A DNA stretch of 64,000 nt. Source: Ruminococcaceae bacterium HV4-5-B5C (GTDB taxonomy: Bacteria; Bacillota; Clostridia; Oscillospirales; Acutalibacteraceae). A model generated the notes under the pieces. That model worked only from the letters and a program-made list of their open reading frames with translations. It was not told where the DNA came from and made no database searches. Shown here one piece after another: positions 45,292 through 55,239 of the stretch; position 1 is the first letter of the stretch, and every line of letters starts with the position of its first letter. The translations under genes were made by a program, and so were the position numbers. The stretch spans positions 42,629-106,628 of the forward strand of contig FXYJ02000009.1 of NCBI GenBank assembly GCA_900184925.1. Reading direction: 5' to 3'.

Positions 45292-47505
45292 TTAGATTTG
45301 CGCTTTCTTATACATACGCTCCATTGCCGTGTTGATCTTATGAAACGGCTTTTTCAGGATGGCCAGCAGCAAAAACGCACCGATGAAAATGCACATTGCC
45401 CGAACATTGTAGAGCACTGAACTCCAGACCGGCCCGGCAATCGCCTCGCGGAAGTATTCAATCGCGTAGGAGAACGGCCAGAGCGGCGCAAGCATTCCGA
45501 AGATTTTCGGGTTTGTCTGGATGGGATAGATGCCACCGGCTCCGGCAATCTGGAAGACCATCATCACGACGGCAATTGCCTTGCCAACGTTGCCGAACAG
45601 TGAAACGAGCGTAAAAATAATCACCGTGAACGTAACTGCAGTCAGCGCTGCCATGCCTAACATCAGGGGGAAGTCAACCGGCTTCACTCCAAGAAGGAAC
45701 ACATCGCCTAAGGTGATGATCGTTGCCTGGATGATGGAAAGACACAGGAATAGAAGCATCTTGCCGAAATGCTTCTGCTTCAGATTGACCTTGACACCGT
45801 CGATTTCATGCGGTTCAAATTCCACCGACAAAAGCGCACAGCTGAGCAAAGCTCCAACCCAGATGGCCAGTACCGTGTAAAATGGAGTCAGCCCGGCTCC
45901 AAAGGTAGTTTCTCCGTAAACATCGACTTCCTTGACCGTAATCGGCGACGAAAGAAAATCCGCGATCTTCGACGGGTTATTTTCCGCAAGAGCGATGAGC
46001 CGATCCAGATTTTCCCCCGTCATGTTTCCGATCTTTTGCATAAGCTGATTCAGGATGCTCTGGATCGAGGTTAACCTGTCGTTGAGCTCGTTTGCCTGAG
46101 ACACCGTAATGCGGCTGCCCGCTCCGCTGAACGCGGCCAGCGCACCAAGCTGAGGCAGAAAAGCTTTGGTCAGCTCCGCCATGCTGCCAACGTCGCCAAG
46201 CTGAATTTGAATATCGCTGCTGAGGCGGCTCAGTACAGGCATACCGTCGCTCTGAACACGGTTTGCCAGCGTTGTGGCTGTACCGGTAATCGTGGTGCTC
46301 AGACCCGAGAGGCTTTGCAGCGCCGAGTCCGCATACTGTTTGGAGCCGTTCGCACTTAGAACCGGGATCTGTTTGTCAAGCGCTGCCTTCTCACTCACGA
46401 CAAGGCGATCCGCGTAAACGAAGCTGTCTTTGAGAAGTCCCAAAGTATTCAATCCATAGATATCATTGAGTGAACCGATGTTTTCCGCGTCCGACTGCAG
46501 AAGGATATCCAACGACGCGCAGATACTGCTGCACTGCTTCATAATCTGGATGGTGTCGGCAGAAATGGTATTCCCGTTTGCAAGCCGAAGCTGTGCAATC
46601 ATCTGCTGGTTCAGCCCGTCAAGGACCCTGAGCTGCTGTACGTCGGTGGTCAGGCTGGAGGAAACTGTTTCAATCATGGAATGTGTACTCCGCGTCAGAG
46701 ACTGGTCGGCGCTGACCACCGACTGCAAATCCGCGATCTGATTGCTCACATCCGGCAAAGTATCGGAACATTTCTGCATATAGCTCTGAAAATTTTCAGA
46801 GTCCGCATTGGCGTCCGCAATGTATTGCTTTACCTTCACAATGTCGCTTTCGGCCTGCGTCAACGTGCTTTTGATTTCACCGATCCGGGTAACGCCGAGG
46901 TCGGTGTTTTTTGACTCCGTCTTCAGCGTATTGATTGCCTCCGTCGTCACGGTGTTGATAAAATTAGTCTGAATATTTTGAACCAGCTTGGTCTCCGCGG
47001 CATCCGTGATTTTCGTTGCAATCGAATTGAGTTTTTCATTGACCCGGTAGGTAATAACAGGCTTCTGCGGTGTGGAGGAGGTCAGTGTAATCAAGCGTTG
47101 AGTGAAATTGTCGGGCAGCTCAATGAGGGCATAATAGCGGCCTTCGTTGAGGCCGTAGTTTGCCTGCCATTCATCTACAAAATCCCAGCCGATGGACTTG
47201 TTCTTTTTCAGTTCTTCCACCACGTTTTTGCCGACATTGATTACCTTGCCGCCATAAACGGCACCATCATCTTTGTTGACGATGGCCACGGGCAAATTGC
47301 CTGTGTTGGAATATGGGTCCCAGCAGGCATAAATATTGATCCAGGCATAAAGCGACGGCATAAAAGCCAGCCCGGCCATAATGATGATGACGGAAACACT
47401 GCTGATAATGGTTCGCACATCGTGACGGAAAATCAGAAAGACCGGGCGCAGCGATGCTACAAATCCTTTGGCACGCGCGGTCAAAAAAGGAAGAATTCTT
47501 TTCAT
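45292..47505 (-). CDS. YhgE/Pip-type ABC-2 membrane protein (second copy)
   Basis: A 737-aa protein, ATG behind GGAG. The layout is one N-terminal helix (SVIIIMAGLAFMPSLYAWINI) leading to a large extracytoplasmic helical domain (NLPVAIVNKDDGA; then ~400 residues of coiled-coil-like sequence), and six C-terminal helices (LSVEFEPHEID..., ending in AIEYFREAIAGP). This is the YhgE/Pip family related to phage-infection protein, type VII/ESX-associated proteins and ABC-2 exporters. Its start is 1 nt after the upstream paralogue's stop. Confidence 0.88.
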   Translation of the reverse strand: MKRILPFLTARAKGFVASLRPVFLIFRHDVRTIISSVSVIIIMAGLAFMPSLYAWINIYACWDPYSNTGNLPVAIVNKDDGAVYGGKVINVGKNVVEELKKNKSIGWDFVDEWQANYGLNEGRYYALIELPDNFTQRLITLTSSTPQKPVITYRVNEKLNSIATKITDAAETKLVQNIQTNFINTVTTEAINTLKTESKNTDLGVTRIGEIKSTLTQAESDIVKVKQYIADANADSENFQSYMQKCSDTLPDVSNQIADLQSVVSADQSLTRSTHSMIETVSSSLTTDVQQLRVLDGLNQQMIAQLRLANGNTISADTIQIMKQCSSICASLDILLQSDAENIGSLNDIYGLNTLGLLKDSFVYADRLVVSEKAALDKQIPVLSANGSKQYADSALQSLSGLSTTITGTATTLANRVQSDGMPVLSRLSSDIQIQLGDVGSMAELTKAFLPQLGALAAFSGAGSRITVSQANELNDRLTSIQSILNQLMQKIGNMTGENLDRLIALAENNPSKIADFLSSPITVKEVDVYGETTFGAGLTPFYTVLAIWVGALLSCALLSVEFEPHEIDGVKVNLKQKHFGKMLLFLCLSIIQATIITLGDVFLLGVKPVDFPLMLGMAALTAVTFTVIIFTLVSLFGNVGKAIAVVMMVFQIAGAGGIYPIQTNPKIFGMLAPLWPFSYAIEYFREAIAGPVWSSVLYNVRAMCIFIGAFLLLAILKKPFHKINTAMERMYKKAQI

Positions 47506-47506
47506 G

Positions 47507-50167
47507 TTATTCTCCAAGACCGGATTTCTTAAATTCAAGTTCAAACTGATGGAACGTGTCGTTCAGCGGCTTGACCGTAAAATATCCGCCGAAGAGGAAC
47601 AACAGACCGAAAACAGTAAGGCCGACGACATCCCCTACAACCGCGCTTACAAGCGGGCCGGCGATTGCCTCCCGCATCCCGCTGAGTGTGTAGGTAAACG
47701 GGAACAACGGCTGCAGGAACTGGAAGATCGGCGGATCAATCTGAATGGGATAAGAGCCGCCGCTGCCCGCCACCTGCAAAATCAGATAAATAATTGCAAG
47801 CGCTTTTCCCACGTTGCCGAGCGTCGCCATCAGCGTGTAGGTAATGATGGAATACACGATGCTGGCAAAGATGGCGAAGAAAATGAACAGCGGTGCACTG
47901 ACAACATATATTCTCAAAATTGCTATATCGCCGATCGATACAATTAGACTTTGAGTAACGGCAAGCGTGAGAAACAGCAGCATTTTTCCGAAATATTTTT
48001 CCCGTAAGGTAAAGTTCTCAATACCCTCAAACGTCGCTACTTCCGGCTTCAAAATAGAATTCAGGATCAGACAGCCGACCCAAAGAGCGAGACAGGTATA
48101 AAGCGGCGCCATGCCGGAGCCGTAGTTCGGAATGCTGTCGATTTTTTCCTGTGAAATGTCAAACGGGTCGGCAATATAATTCCCCATCAGCTTTGGGTTG
48201 TTCTGCATGATGCTGATGATCTCCGAAATATCGCTGTTGCTGACCTGCTCCATCTGACTGCCGAGCGCACTGATGACCTTCCCGAACTCTGAAAGCTTTT
48301 TCGTCAGGTTTCCGGAGATATCCGACGTAAGGTCCGCGCCTTCCTGCGCCGTTTTTACCATGCCGGCAATGCCGGTACTCATCTGCTGCGCCTGGCTGAT
48401 CATGGCCGATGCGTCCTCGAGCGAAGAAACCAGACTTCCAGAGAGAGTTTGCAGATCCGGTTTAATACGGGCATTGTAGGTTGTGACGGCATCCGCAATT
48501 TGGGACGCGATACGCGCGGAGTCAGCGTTAACAAGGTCGGCTGTGCTTTTCGAGACAGTATTTGCCGAAAGGAGCTGGCTCTGCACGGCAGAAAGCTGAC
48601 TCCTTTCATCCTGCAGACTCGGACGAATCGACTGAAGGTCGGCAATTACCGCATCGTACTGCGCTTTGCGAACCGTATTATTTGTGACTTCTAAATTTTT
48701 CAGGAAAGTGATGGTCTTGTCGATATCGCTTGTAGCCGTATCAATGGCACTTACCGCTTCCGGCAATGCTTTTTCCAGAGCGTCGAACGCAGCGTCGGTT
48801 TTGCCCTGCGAATCAAGGAACGCCTGCACGTCTTTTTTCAGTTCCTCACCCGTTTGGCCATTGTTATAAATCTTTTCAAGTTCGTCAGCGAGCGTTGTCA
48901 GCTGACTCTTAACATCCGCAGGAACCGTGGGGCTTTGGGCGAGAGCGCGAAGGGCGGGGATCGCCTGCTGCATGGCAGTGTCTGCAGCGTCAATTGCGTT
49001 GTTGATATCCTGCTGATGATCCCTGACGTACTGGTAAAGATCATCGGCTGCCTTGTGAGCGCTGCCGATCTGCTGTTCCAGATCGACCAGAGCCTGACGT
49101 AATGTGGCGAGATCCTTCTCGGTGTTCTGCAGCTCGGTAATCACCTTTTCGATGTCCGCGTTATAATCGCAGTCGCGGCATTTCTCCAGATATGCAATCG
49201 TCGCTTCAATCGAGCTGTCCGTTGAGTCAAGCTGTGTGCTGATGACCGGCAGCACCGTATTGACCGCGGATGCATTCGCACCGGCGGCGGATTCGCTCAG
49301 GCTGCGAAACAGGCGCGCGATCTCCTGATTGGAATTCTGAATATAATCAAGATTTGCGCTGACGTTCTTTGCCGACTGACTGACCGACATCTGCATGGAA
49401 GCTGCAATTTTCTGATTGTCTGCGTTTGTCTTGCCCGCCGCCGCAAGACTGCTCTGAATCATCGGCATGGCGGCATTGGTGCTTTTGAGAAGCGCTCCGA
49501 GGTTGTCCGAGTTCTCACCGAGCCCTTTCAGCGCCTCTGTTACCGAATCCATGTTCCGGCTCAGCCCGATGACGGAATCCTTCATCTGAAGGACGCTTTG
49601 CTTGTTCTCATCCGCACTCTGGCCCACTTTGTTTACCGAGCTGAAAATCGTCTCGTTAACGGTGGAAACGAACTCCGTTTTTACCTGCTGGATAAGGGTA
49701 TTGCTGGCCGTTGTCGTGATTTTACCCGCAACCGGATTTGCCTTCGTATCCACCTTATAGATAATCTGCGGTTTTTGGGGTTTGTCGGTCAGCACGGTGA
49801 GAAACTTTGCAGAAAAATCCAACGGAATTTCAATCATTGCGTAATAGGTGCTGTCGATCAGGCCCATGTTGGCGTTTGTCTCATCCGTAAACACCCATTT
49901 GATTTTATTGTTCTTTTTCAGCTGGTCAATGATCTGACCACCGACGTTAAGTTCTTTTCCCTGAAAAGAAGACCCTTTGTCGCAGTTGACCACAGCGACC
50001 GGAATTTCATTTGTGTTGCCGTAAATATTCCAACAGGCTTCAATGTTCACCCACGCATACAAAGAGGGCAAAAAACAAATGCCAATCAGGATGATCAGCG
50101 CCACCGGGTTTCTTGAAATTCGGCTCCAGTCCTGTCGGTACACTTCTAGAATATGACGGAATTTCAT
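47507..50167 (-). CDS. YhgE/Pip-type ABC-2 membrane protein (first copy)
   Basis: An 886-aa paralogue of the next gene. MKFRHILEVYRQDWSRISRNPVALI leads into a helix ending in FLPSLYAWVNIEACWN, the YhgE hallmark, then IPVAVVNCDKGSSFQ. The extracytoplasmic domain is about 150 residues longer than in its neighbour and has long heptad-like stretches. Six C-terminal helices end in TYTLSGMREAIAGPL. No ATPase is encoded nearby. The two form a transcription unit controlled by a promoter upstream of 50.2 kb, not clearly seen. Confidence 0.88.
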   Translation of the reverse strand: MKFRHILEVYRQDWSRISRNPVALIILIGICFLPSLYAWVNIEACWNIYGNTNEIPVAVVNCDKGSSFQGKELNVGGQIIDQLKKNNKIKWVFTDETNANMGLIDSTYYAMIEIPLDFSAKFLTVLTDKPQKPQIIYKVDTKANPVAGKITTTASNTLIQQVKTEFVSTVNETIFSSVNKVGQSADENKQSVLQMKDSVIGLSRNMDSVTEALKGLGENSDNLGALLKSTNAAMPMIQSSLAAAGKTNADNQKIAASMQMSVSQSAKNVSANLDYIQNSNQEIARLFRSLSESAAGANASAVNTVLPVISTQLDSTDSSIEATIAYLEKCRDCDYNADIEKVITELQNTEKDLATLRQALVDLEQQIGSAHKAADDLYQYVRDHQQDINNAIDAADTAMQQAIPALRALAQSPTVPADVKSQLTTLADELEKIYNNGQTGEELKKDVQAFLDSQGKTDAAFDALEKALPEAVSAIDTATSDIDKTITFLKNLEVTNNTVRKAQYDAVIADLQSIRPSLQDERSQLSAVQSQLLSANTVSKSTADLVNADSARIASQIADAVTTYNARIKPDLQTLSGSLVSSLEDASAMISQAQQMSTGIAGMVKTAQEGADLTSDISGNLTKKLSEFGKVISALGSQMEQVSNSDISEIISIMQNNPKLMGNYIADPFDISQEKIDSIPNYGSGMAPLYTCLALWVGCLILNSILKPEVATFEGIENFTLREKYFGKMLLFLTLAVTQSLIVSIGDIAILRIYVVSAPLFIFFAIFASIVYSIITYTLMATLGNVGKALAIIYLILQVAGSGGSYPIQIDPPIFQFLQPLFPFTYTLSGMREAIAGPLVSAVVGDVVGLTVFGLLFLFGGYFTVKPLNDTFHQFELEFKKSGLGE

Positions 50168-50501
50168 CTTGCCTCCAGCTGCATTTTGAGTAATTGGGCA
50201 CCACCTGCCCGAAACGTCTTCCGATCCGGGAAAGAGCGCAAAATTCAGGTATTATTTTAACATACGAGGCATGGTAATACAACCGCTGCTGTACAGCGAT
50301 TGGGCGAGACAGCAGGACTTCTGCTCAAAATATGCCTCTTAACTTCTCCCTCTGCTCGTGCAGTAAGGTAAAAAAGCAGCATTGATTTCACAAATGAATG
50401 CTGCCTTCTATTTGCTTCCTGTGAATGCAGGATTCTGATTCTCTGCAGTACTGAGAGGCTATATTGAAGCAAATGCAAATCAAAGCCTTTATACATGAAG
50501 A

Positions 50502-50535
50502 ATAGCGCAGACTCCATGGCATGAATCTGCGCTAT
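50502..50535. other. 10-bp inverted repeat in 50.2-50.6 kb gap
   Basis: ATAGCGCAGA and its exact complement, 14 nt apart, with weak T runs on both sides. The gap 50168-50630 otherwise shows no gene; it should hold the promoter of the YhgE pair. Confidence 0.5.
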
Positions 50536-50630
50536 CTCTTTACAGAATGGAGGCGGCATTGTGGTCTTTCGGCAACGGTCATCACTGTACTTTTATTGCA
50601 TTCTATGCCTATGATACCATAGATACACAG

Positions 50631-50819
50631 TCAGCTTTTTTCGGTGCAATCCTGTTTCATTTTACCGCGATGGATTCTTTTTTGCCGCTTTACCCAATAC
50701 ACCGCCTGATCCGCATATCGGATCAATTCGTCTACATCACGGCTGTCATTCGGGTATAAAGCTGCCCCGACTGATATGGTTGCGCTGATTCTTATATTTC
50801 CGCCCACATCGACCGGCAT
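50631..50819 (-). pseudogene. GGDEF-domain remnant (C-terminal end)
   Basis: A 62-codon frame whose core ISATISVGAALYP...DELIRYADQAVYWVKRQKR is the last third of a GGDEF domain (after the GGDEF site itself). The catalytic GGDEF loop and everything before it are missing; stop codons close the frame upstream. It is a remnant of a diguanylate cyclase or related gene, not a functional gene. Confidence 0.7.
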
Positions 50820-50858
50820 AATTTTCTATTATGAGTCTTGATATAACATAAGTCAACA

Positions 50859-51845
50859 TTAGCCGTTCACAATGTTTTTAGGCCGGTTTCCCTGGTCAAT
50901 TCGTTTGATATTATCCCATACAAACCGGTGCATATCTGCGAAAGCCTGTTCGGTTACTCCGCCGATATGTGGCGAGAAGGTAATCTTACTTAGTATTTCT
51001 TTTGGAAGCTGAATAAGAGGATTATCGATCGTTACCGGTTCAGGCGAAATCGTATCCAAACCCGCCCCGGCAATTAAATTGTTTTTTAACGCGGCTATCA
51101 GGTCATCCTGATTAACAATGTCTCCCCTTGCGGTATTGATGAGAATTGCAGACGGTTTCATGATACTGAACTTCTCTAAATCCATTAAATTCCTTGTTTC
51201 CGCGTTAGCGGGAAGATGGAGGCTAACGATATCACATTGTTTCAGAATATCTTCAAATGGCAAATAGTGAGCCCCTAATTCTTCTTCCAGATTTTTCGGC
51301 AGCCTATGCCTGCTATAATAGCTTACTTTTGATTCAAAAGCTTTAAGCCGTTTGGCGGTCTCCCTGCCGATTGCTCCCATACCGATAATTCCGACATGAC
51401 AGCTCCAAAGCTCCTTAATTCCCTCCAGGCTCCATTTGCTTTTTGCTTCTATCTGCTTCCCTTGCCGGACTGCCGTGTTTCCTTCCACCGTGCGTCGAAG
51501 CACGGAAAGCATCAACAGAATAGCCTGCTCCGCGACAGCCTTGCTGTTTGCAGCGGCGTTATTACAGACGAACACGCCTTTTCGCGCAGCTGCTTTGATG
51601 TCGATCCGGTCATACCCAACACCCTCGGAATGGATCAGCTTTAAATTCGGCATTGAGTTTATCAATTCTTCTGTCACAGGCTGTATTGCATCGACGAAAA
51701 TGACGTCGGCATCGCCGCCCATGTTCAAAAGCTTTTGTGTATTCGATTCGTACTCCGCAAATACCAAAGTCCAGTGCTTCGGTAATGAAGATAAATCAGA
51801 ATATCGCTTTACGCGTTCTTTCGATGTCATCAGCAATACTTTCAT
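50859..51845 (-). CDS. D-isomer-specific 2-hydroxyacid dehydrogenase
   Basis: A 328-aa NAD-dependent enzyme. The Rossmann motif GIIGMGAIGRETAKRL lies near residue 155; INTARGDIVNQDDL carries the catalytic Arg, PEPVTIDNPL the Glu region, and FSPHIGGVTEQ the catalytic His. It reduces 2-keto acids. It overlaps the permease gene stop by 4 nt, suggesting a paired role: uptake of a keto-sugar acid and its reduction. Confidence 0.9.
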   Translation of the reverse strand: MKVLLMTSKERVKRYSDLSSLPKHWTLVFAEYESNTQKLLNMGGDADVIFVDAIQPVTEELINSMPNLKLIHSEGVGYDRIDIKAAARKGVFVCNNAAANSKAVAEQAILLMLSVLRRTVEGNTAVRQGKQIEAKSKWSLEGIKELWSCHVGIIGMGAIGRETAKRLKAFESKVSYYSRHRLPKNLEEELGAHYLPFEDILKQCDIVSLHLPANAETRNLMDLEKFSIMKPSAILINTARGDIVNQDDLIAALKNNLIAGAGLDTISPEPVTIDNPLIQLPKEILSKITFSPHIGGVTEQAFADMHRFVWDNIKRIDQGNRPKNIVNG

Positions 51846-52813
51846 GTTTCTTCTATCCCCTTTATTTTACTGGGATCCGGCAGATTTTTCGTGGCCGTAA
51901 TTCTATTTATCAAAAAGGGTGTGACAATTGCACTGATAATAACCACGAAAGATAATTGCGCTATTGAACTGCTGACATACGCTTTGTATGAACTGTCAAC
52001 ATCGCAGATGAGAGAAGGAACCGTCAGCGCAAGGCCTGCCACACAGCAGATTGCGGTAGAAGAATGTCCCCGCTGTTTCAGAAGCTTTTTGTCGATGAGT
52101 AAAAGTAAAGGCCAGTTCACTGCCATGTAAACAATAAAAAGGATAATGCCCTGCCACCAGGAAGTCAACGCTAGTTTTAGATTAATACTGCTTCCAAGGC
52201 AGAATCCTAAAAACGGAAGCATCGTGCGATTGCCATTTTCTGCAAAGGTTCTGATGTTTTTATCAAGGCAACCGAGCAGCATACCAACTAAAAACGGTAT
52301 CAGTGTAGCCGCAATGCTCTTATAATCAAAACCGTTTCCACCCGCAAACCCCAGTATGCAGACGGGGACAAAAGGCAAACCGATGATATTCAACAGAGAA
52401 AAATTTGCCTGATCGATACTGTCACCGCAACTATTCATCAAAGCCAGATAAACACCGGGATTACAGCTTGTGATACAGGCAACCCACGCTAAACTCGAAA
52501 TTCCCAATATGCCCTTTTTGCCAAATATATACATGATTAAAAGGCCGACAGCTGTGCCTACCAAAAGTTTCACAGCGTCCAAGACGCCGCCTCTCTTTAG
52601 CATTGGAAGAAGATTGGAAACTTCAGCCTGCGTTCCTGCAAACACAAGCATAATACCAACGATACACATCGTACCCTTTGATGTAAAGAGAGCGGTTAAT
52701 GGATTTCCGATTAATAACGCATTTGGGAAAAAGTTGCTTATAATTGCTGCTAATAGCATCGGAATTAGCATTAAGCCGCCCGGTATCTTTTCCGTACGTT
52801 TTAATAGATCCAT
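51842..52813 (-). CDS. kdgT: 2-keto-3-deoxygluconate permease
   Basis: A 323-aa membrane protein of the KdgT family with ~10 helices. The N-terminal KIPGGLMLIPMLLAAIISNFFP and the central GGVLDAVKLLVGTAVGL and VACITSCNPGVYLALM segments are family marks. It imports 2-keto-3-deoxygluconate by proton symport in known members. It is coupled to the dehydrogenase by a 4-nt overlap. Confidence 0.88.
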   Translation of the reverse strand: MDLLKRTEKIPGGLMLIPMLLAAIISNFFPNALLIGNPLTALFTSKGTMCIVGIMLVFAGTQAEVSNLLPMLKRGGVLDAVKLLVGTAVGLLIMYIFGKKGILGISSLAWVACITSCNPGVYLALMNSCGDSIDQANFSLLNIIGLPFVPVCILGFAGGNGFDYKSIAATLIPFLVGMLLGCLDKNIRTFAENGNRTMLPFLGFCLGSSINLKLALTSWWQGIILFIVYMAVNWPLLLLIDKKLLKQRGHSSTAICCVAGLALTVPSLICDVDSSYKAYVSSSIAQLSFVVIISAIVTPFLINRITATKNLPDPSKIKGIEET

Positions 52814-52926
52814 TTCAACACCTATTTTCTATAAATCCGTGAGCTATGGTATTTTACGTTAACCCCGGCCGTCCTTAATTTCTCAACATAATGAAGCGCA
52901 GAAGTCAAGCCGTTGATTATATAGTT

Positions 52927-52966
52927 ATAGCAGTGGAACTTTCTGAAAAGCGCCACTGCTATTTTT
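52927..52966 (-). terminator. Terminator after MFS gene
   Basis: Stem ATAGCAGTGG/CCACTGCTAT directly after the exporter stop. The T run is strong on the plus side and weak on the minus side, so efficiency in the minus direction is uncertain. Confidence 0.65.
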
Positions 52967-52967
52967 C

Positions 52968-54449
52968 TCAGCCCTCTTGTGCTGCAGAAACATCATCCTC
53001 ATCAAGATCATTTTCTATTTTTTTATCTGAGTTGCGCTTTACAAAGAAAGCAAGAATAAGTCCCACAATCAGGATAAAAAAAGCTACCGTTAAGGATTGT
53101 CTTACACCTGCAGCCATTCCCAATCTCTGGCTTACAATATCATTTTTTCCAATACCACTCAAGTAGTTTTTTTGCGCCGCCGTCATAATTGCAATGAAAA
53201 GTGACGTTCCAAATGCTCCACCAATTTGCTGCAGCGTATTCGTTATTGCAGTTCCGTGAGGATACAGTTCAGGCGGCAGCTGATTCAGGCTGTTTGTTTG
53301 CGTAGGCGTATTAATCATTCCAACGGCAATTAAAGATAAGCAATGCAATACGATAATTACAGGAATGGAAATTGAAACAGTCATTGCATGTGAAAGTATA
53401 AAAAATACAATTGCAGAAATTAAGAAGCCGGGAAAAATCAAAACCTTTGGACCGTACTTGTCATAAATGCTTCCGGAAATAGGTGCCACAATCCCGTTGA
53501 TAATTCCACCCGGAAGCATGATTAATCCGGCTGTGAATGCACTTAACCCCATTGCTTCCTCCATAAAGAGAGGAAGCAGCAGCATGATTGCAAAATTAAC
53601 CATATGCATAATAATAATGAGAAGGGTTCCAATCGTAAACATCGGATATTGAAAAGCTCTTATGTCCAGCATCGGTTCTTTCAGATTCATTTGTCTCAAA
53701 GAGAACAGGATCAATGCAATGACGCTGACCAACAGCGGAACCAGAACCGTTATCCTATTGTTTGCACCAAGATTGCTTGCTCCATAAATCAAGCCGCCGA
53801 AACCTACGGTAGACAGCAGAATCGAAATAATATCAAGCCGCGGTTTTGATAATTCGGTTACATTTTCGAGATAGACAATTCCTAGAATCAGAGCCACAAC
53901 ACTAAAAGGTAAAATGGTGAAAAAAAGCCATCTCCAGTTTAGATATTGAACAATAATACCCGAAAGGACAGGACCAACAGCTGGTGCAAAAAACATTACG
54001 AGGTTAAAAATTCCTAATGCTTTTCCCCGCTTGTCTTCCGGATTTATTATAATTAATGTGTTTACAATATTAGGAATCAGCATTCCGGTGCCAATGGCCT
54101 GAACCAGACGGCCAATTAAAAGCAATGGAAAGGTTGGTGCAAACCCGCAAACAACCGTTCCAAAAATAAAGATCAGCATGGATGTAATGTACAGTTGCCT
54201 CGTCTTTATCGTCTGGATAAAGAATGCAGAAACAGGAATTGATATTCCCATAATCAGCATATAACCAGTGCTTAGCCACTGTGCGGTTATTGCTGAAATG
54301 CCAAAATTAGTCATGATGCTTTTTAGTGCCATATTCAGTACCGTTTCATTCAGCATGCAGAAAAAGCCGGATATGGTTAATACTGCGGTAATTGCCCCTA
54401 TATTATAGGATTTATTGTTTGTAGCGTGGATAGTTTGCGAACTCGCCAT
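52968..54449 (-). CDS. DHA2-family MFS drug exporter
   Basis: A 493-aa protein with 14 predicted helices. LNETVLNMALKSIMTNFGISAITAQWLSTGYML is the DHA2 helix 1-2 signature, RLVQAIGTGMLIPNI motif C-like region, then motif GIFNLVMFFAPAVGPVLSGIIVQYLNWRWLF, which is typical for drug:proton antiporters. The start MASSQTIH has GGAGG upstream. It follows the MarR gene by ~50 nt and is probably controlled by it. Confidence 0.92.
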   Translation of the reverse strand: MASSQTIHATNNKSYNIGAITAVLTISGFFCMLNETVLNMALKSIMTNFGISAITAQWLSTGYMLIMGISIPVSAFFIQTIKTRQLYITSMLIFIFGTVVCGFAPTFPLLLIGRLVQAIGTGMLIPNIVNTLIIINPEDKRGKALGIFNLVMFFAPAVGPVLSGIIVQYLNWRWLFFTILPFSVVALILGIVYLENVTELSKPRLDIISILLSTVGFGGLIYGASNLGANNRITVLVPLLVSVIALILFSLRQMNLKEPMLDIRAFQYPMFTIGTLLIIIMHMVNFAIMLLLPLFMEEAMGLSAFTAGLIMLPGGIINGIVAPISGSIYDKYGPKVLIFPGFLISAIVFFILSHAMTVSISIPVIIVLHCLSLIAVGMINTPTQTNSLNQLPPELYPHGTAITNTLQQIGGAFGTSLFIAIMTAAQKNYLSGIGKNDIVSQRLGMAAGVRQSLTVAFFILIVGLILAFFVKRNSDKKIENDLDEDDVSAAQEG

Positions 54450-54500
54450 TAATTCAAAGCCTCCAATAAGATACATATAAAAGCATTCAATGATAAGTGA

Positions 54501-54950
54501 TTAAATTCTTTGCTCATCCATTAATTTATCGAGATTATGGTCTATTTTTTCCAAAACCTGTTCATAAATTTCAATATCCTGTTCTGAAATATCAGCGGTA
54601 ATTTTTTTAAAGTGTTCTTCAATAAATGGAGCTACTTCATTTCGTAAACTTTTGCCCTCAGCAGTGATAAACAGTGAAGAGGCCCTTCTGTCCCCTTGAA
54701 ACTGTCTTCGTTCTATAAAGCCTTTTCTCTCTAAAATATCTAATATTCTTAAAAGAGAAGTCGGGTCCTTTCCGGTTTTTGACGATAACGTTTTCTGGTT
54801 AATACTTTCCTGCTCTGCCAATGTTGATAAAACGACCCATTGTTCAAGCGTAATTTCGTACCACTCCAGGCTGCGGTTCAGAAATCTTAGCATTTTTTTA
54901 TTCATCTGGCTTGATTGTAACCCGATCATTTCATCAAAAGAAGTTTCCAT
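54501..54950 (-). CDS. MarR-family transcriptional regulator
   Basis: A 149-aa protein from METSFDEM behind GAGGAAG. The winged helix reads LTLE-like QWVVLSTLAEQESINQKTLSSKTGKDPTSLLRILDILERKGFIERRQFQGDRRAS, with the DRR wing motif. It should repress itself and the downstream exporter and release upon binding a phenolic or drug ligand. Confidence 0.93.
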   Translation of the reverse strand: METSFDEMIGLQSSQMNKKMLRFLNRSLEWYEITLEQWVVLSTLAEQESINQKTLSSKTGKDPTSLLRILDILERKGFIERRQFQGDRRASSLFITAEGKSLRNEVAPFIEEHFKKITADISEQDIEIYEQVLEKIDHNLDKLMDEQRI

Positions 54951-55239
54951 GCAGTCTTCCTCTTCTTTATATTGTTGATTATAATATAATCGATATATCA
55001 ATTATATTATAGGATACTAATTTTGTCAAATTAAGTTTGGAAAATTACCTGGTTTTTCTCATGAACAAAGCACCCCTGGGGCTAACTGTGATATACCCAC
55101 CCAGCTGTTTTATGATACCTATCACCCAAAAGCGTTTTTTAAAGTATTTTTGCTAAGAGGCTAATAAAAGCTTTCTTTAAAGTATAGGAGTATAAAAGAA
55201 CAGCATATATTTCTTTCCATGTGGAGGTGAACGCGCGAA

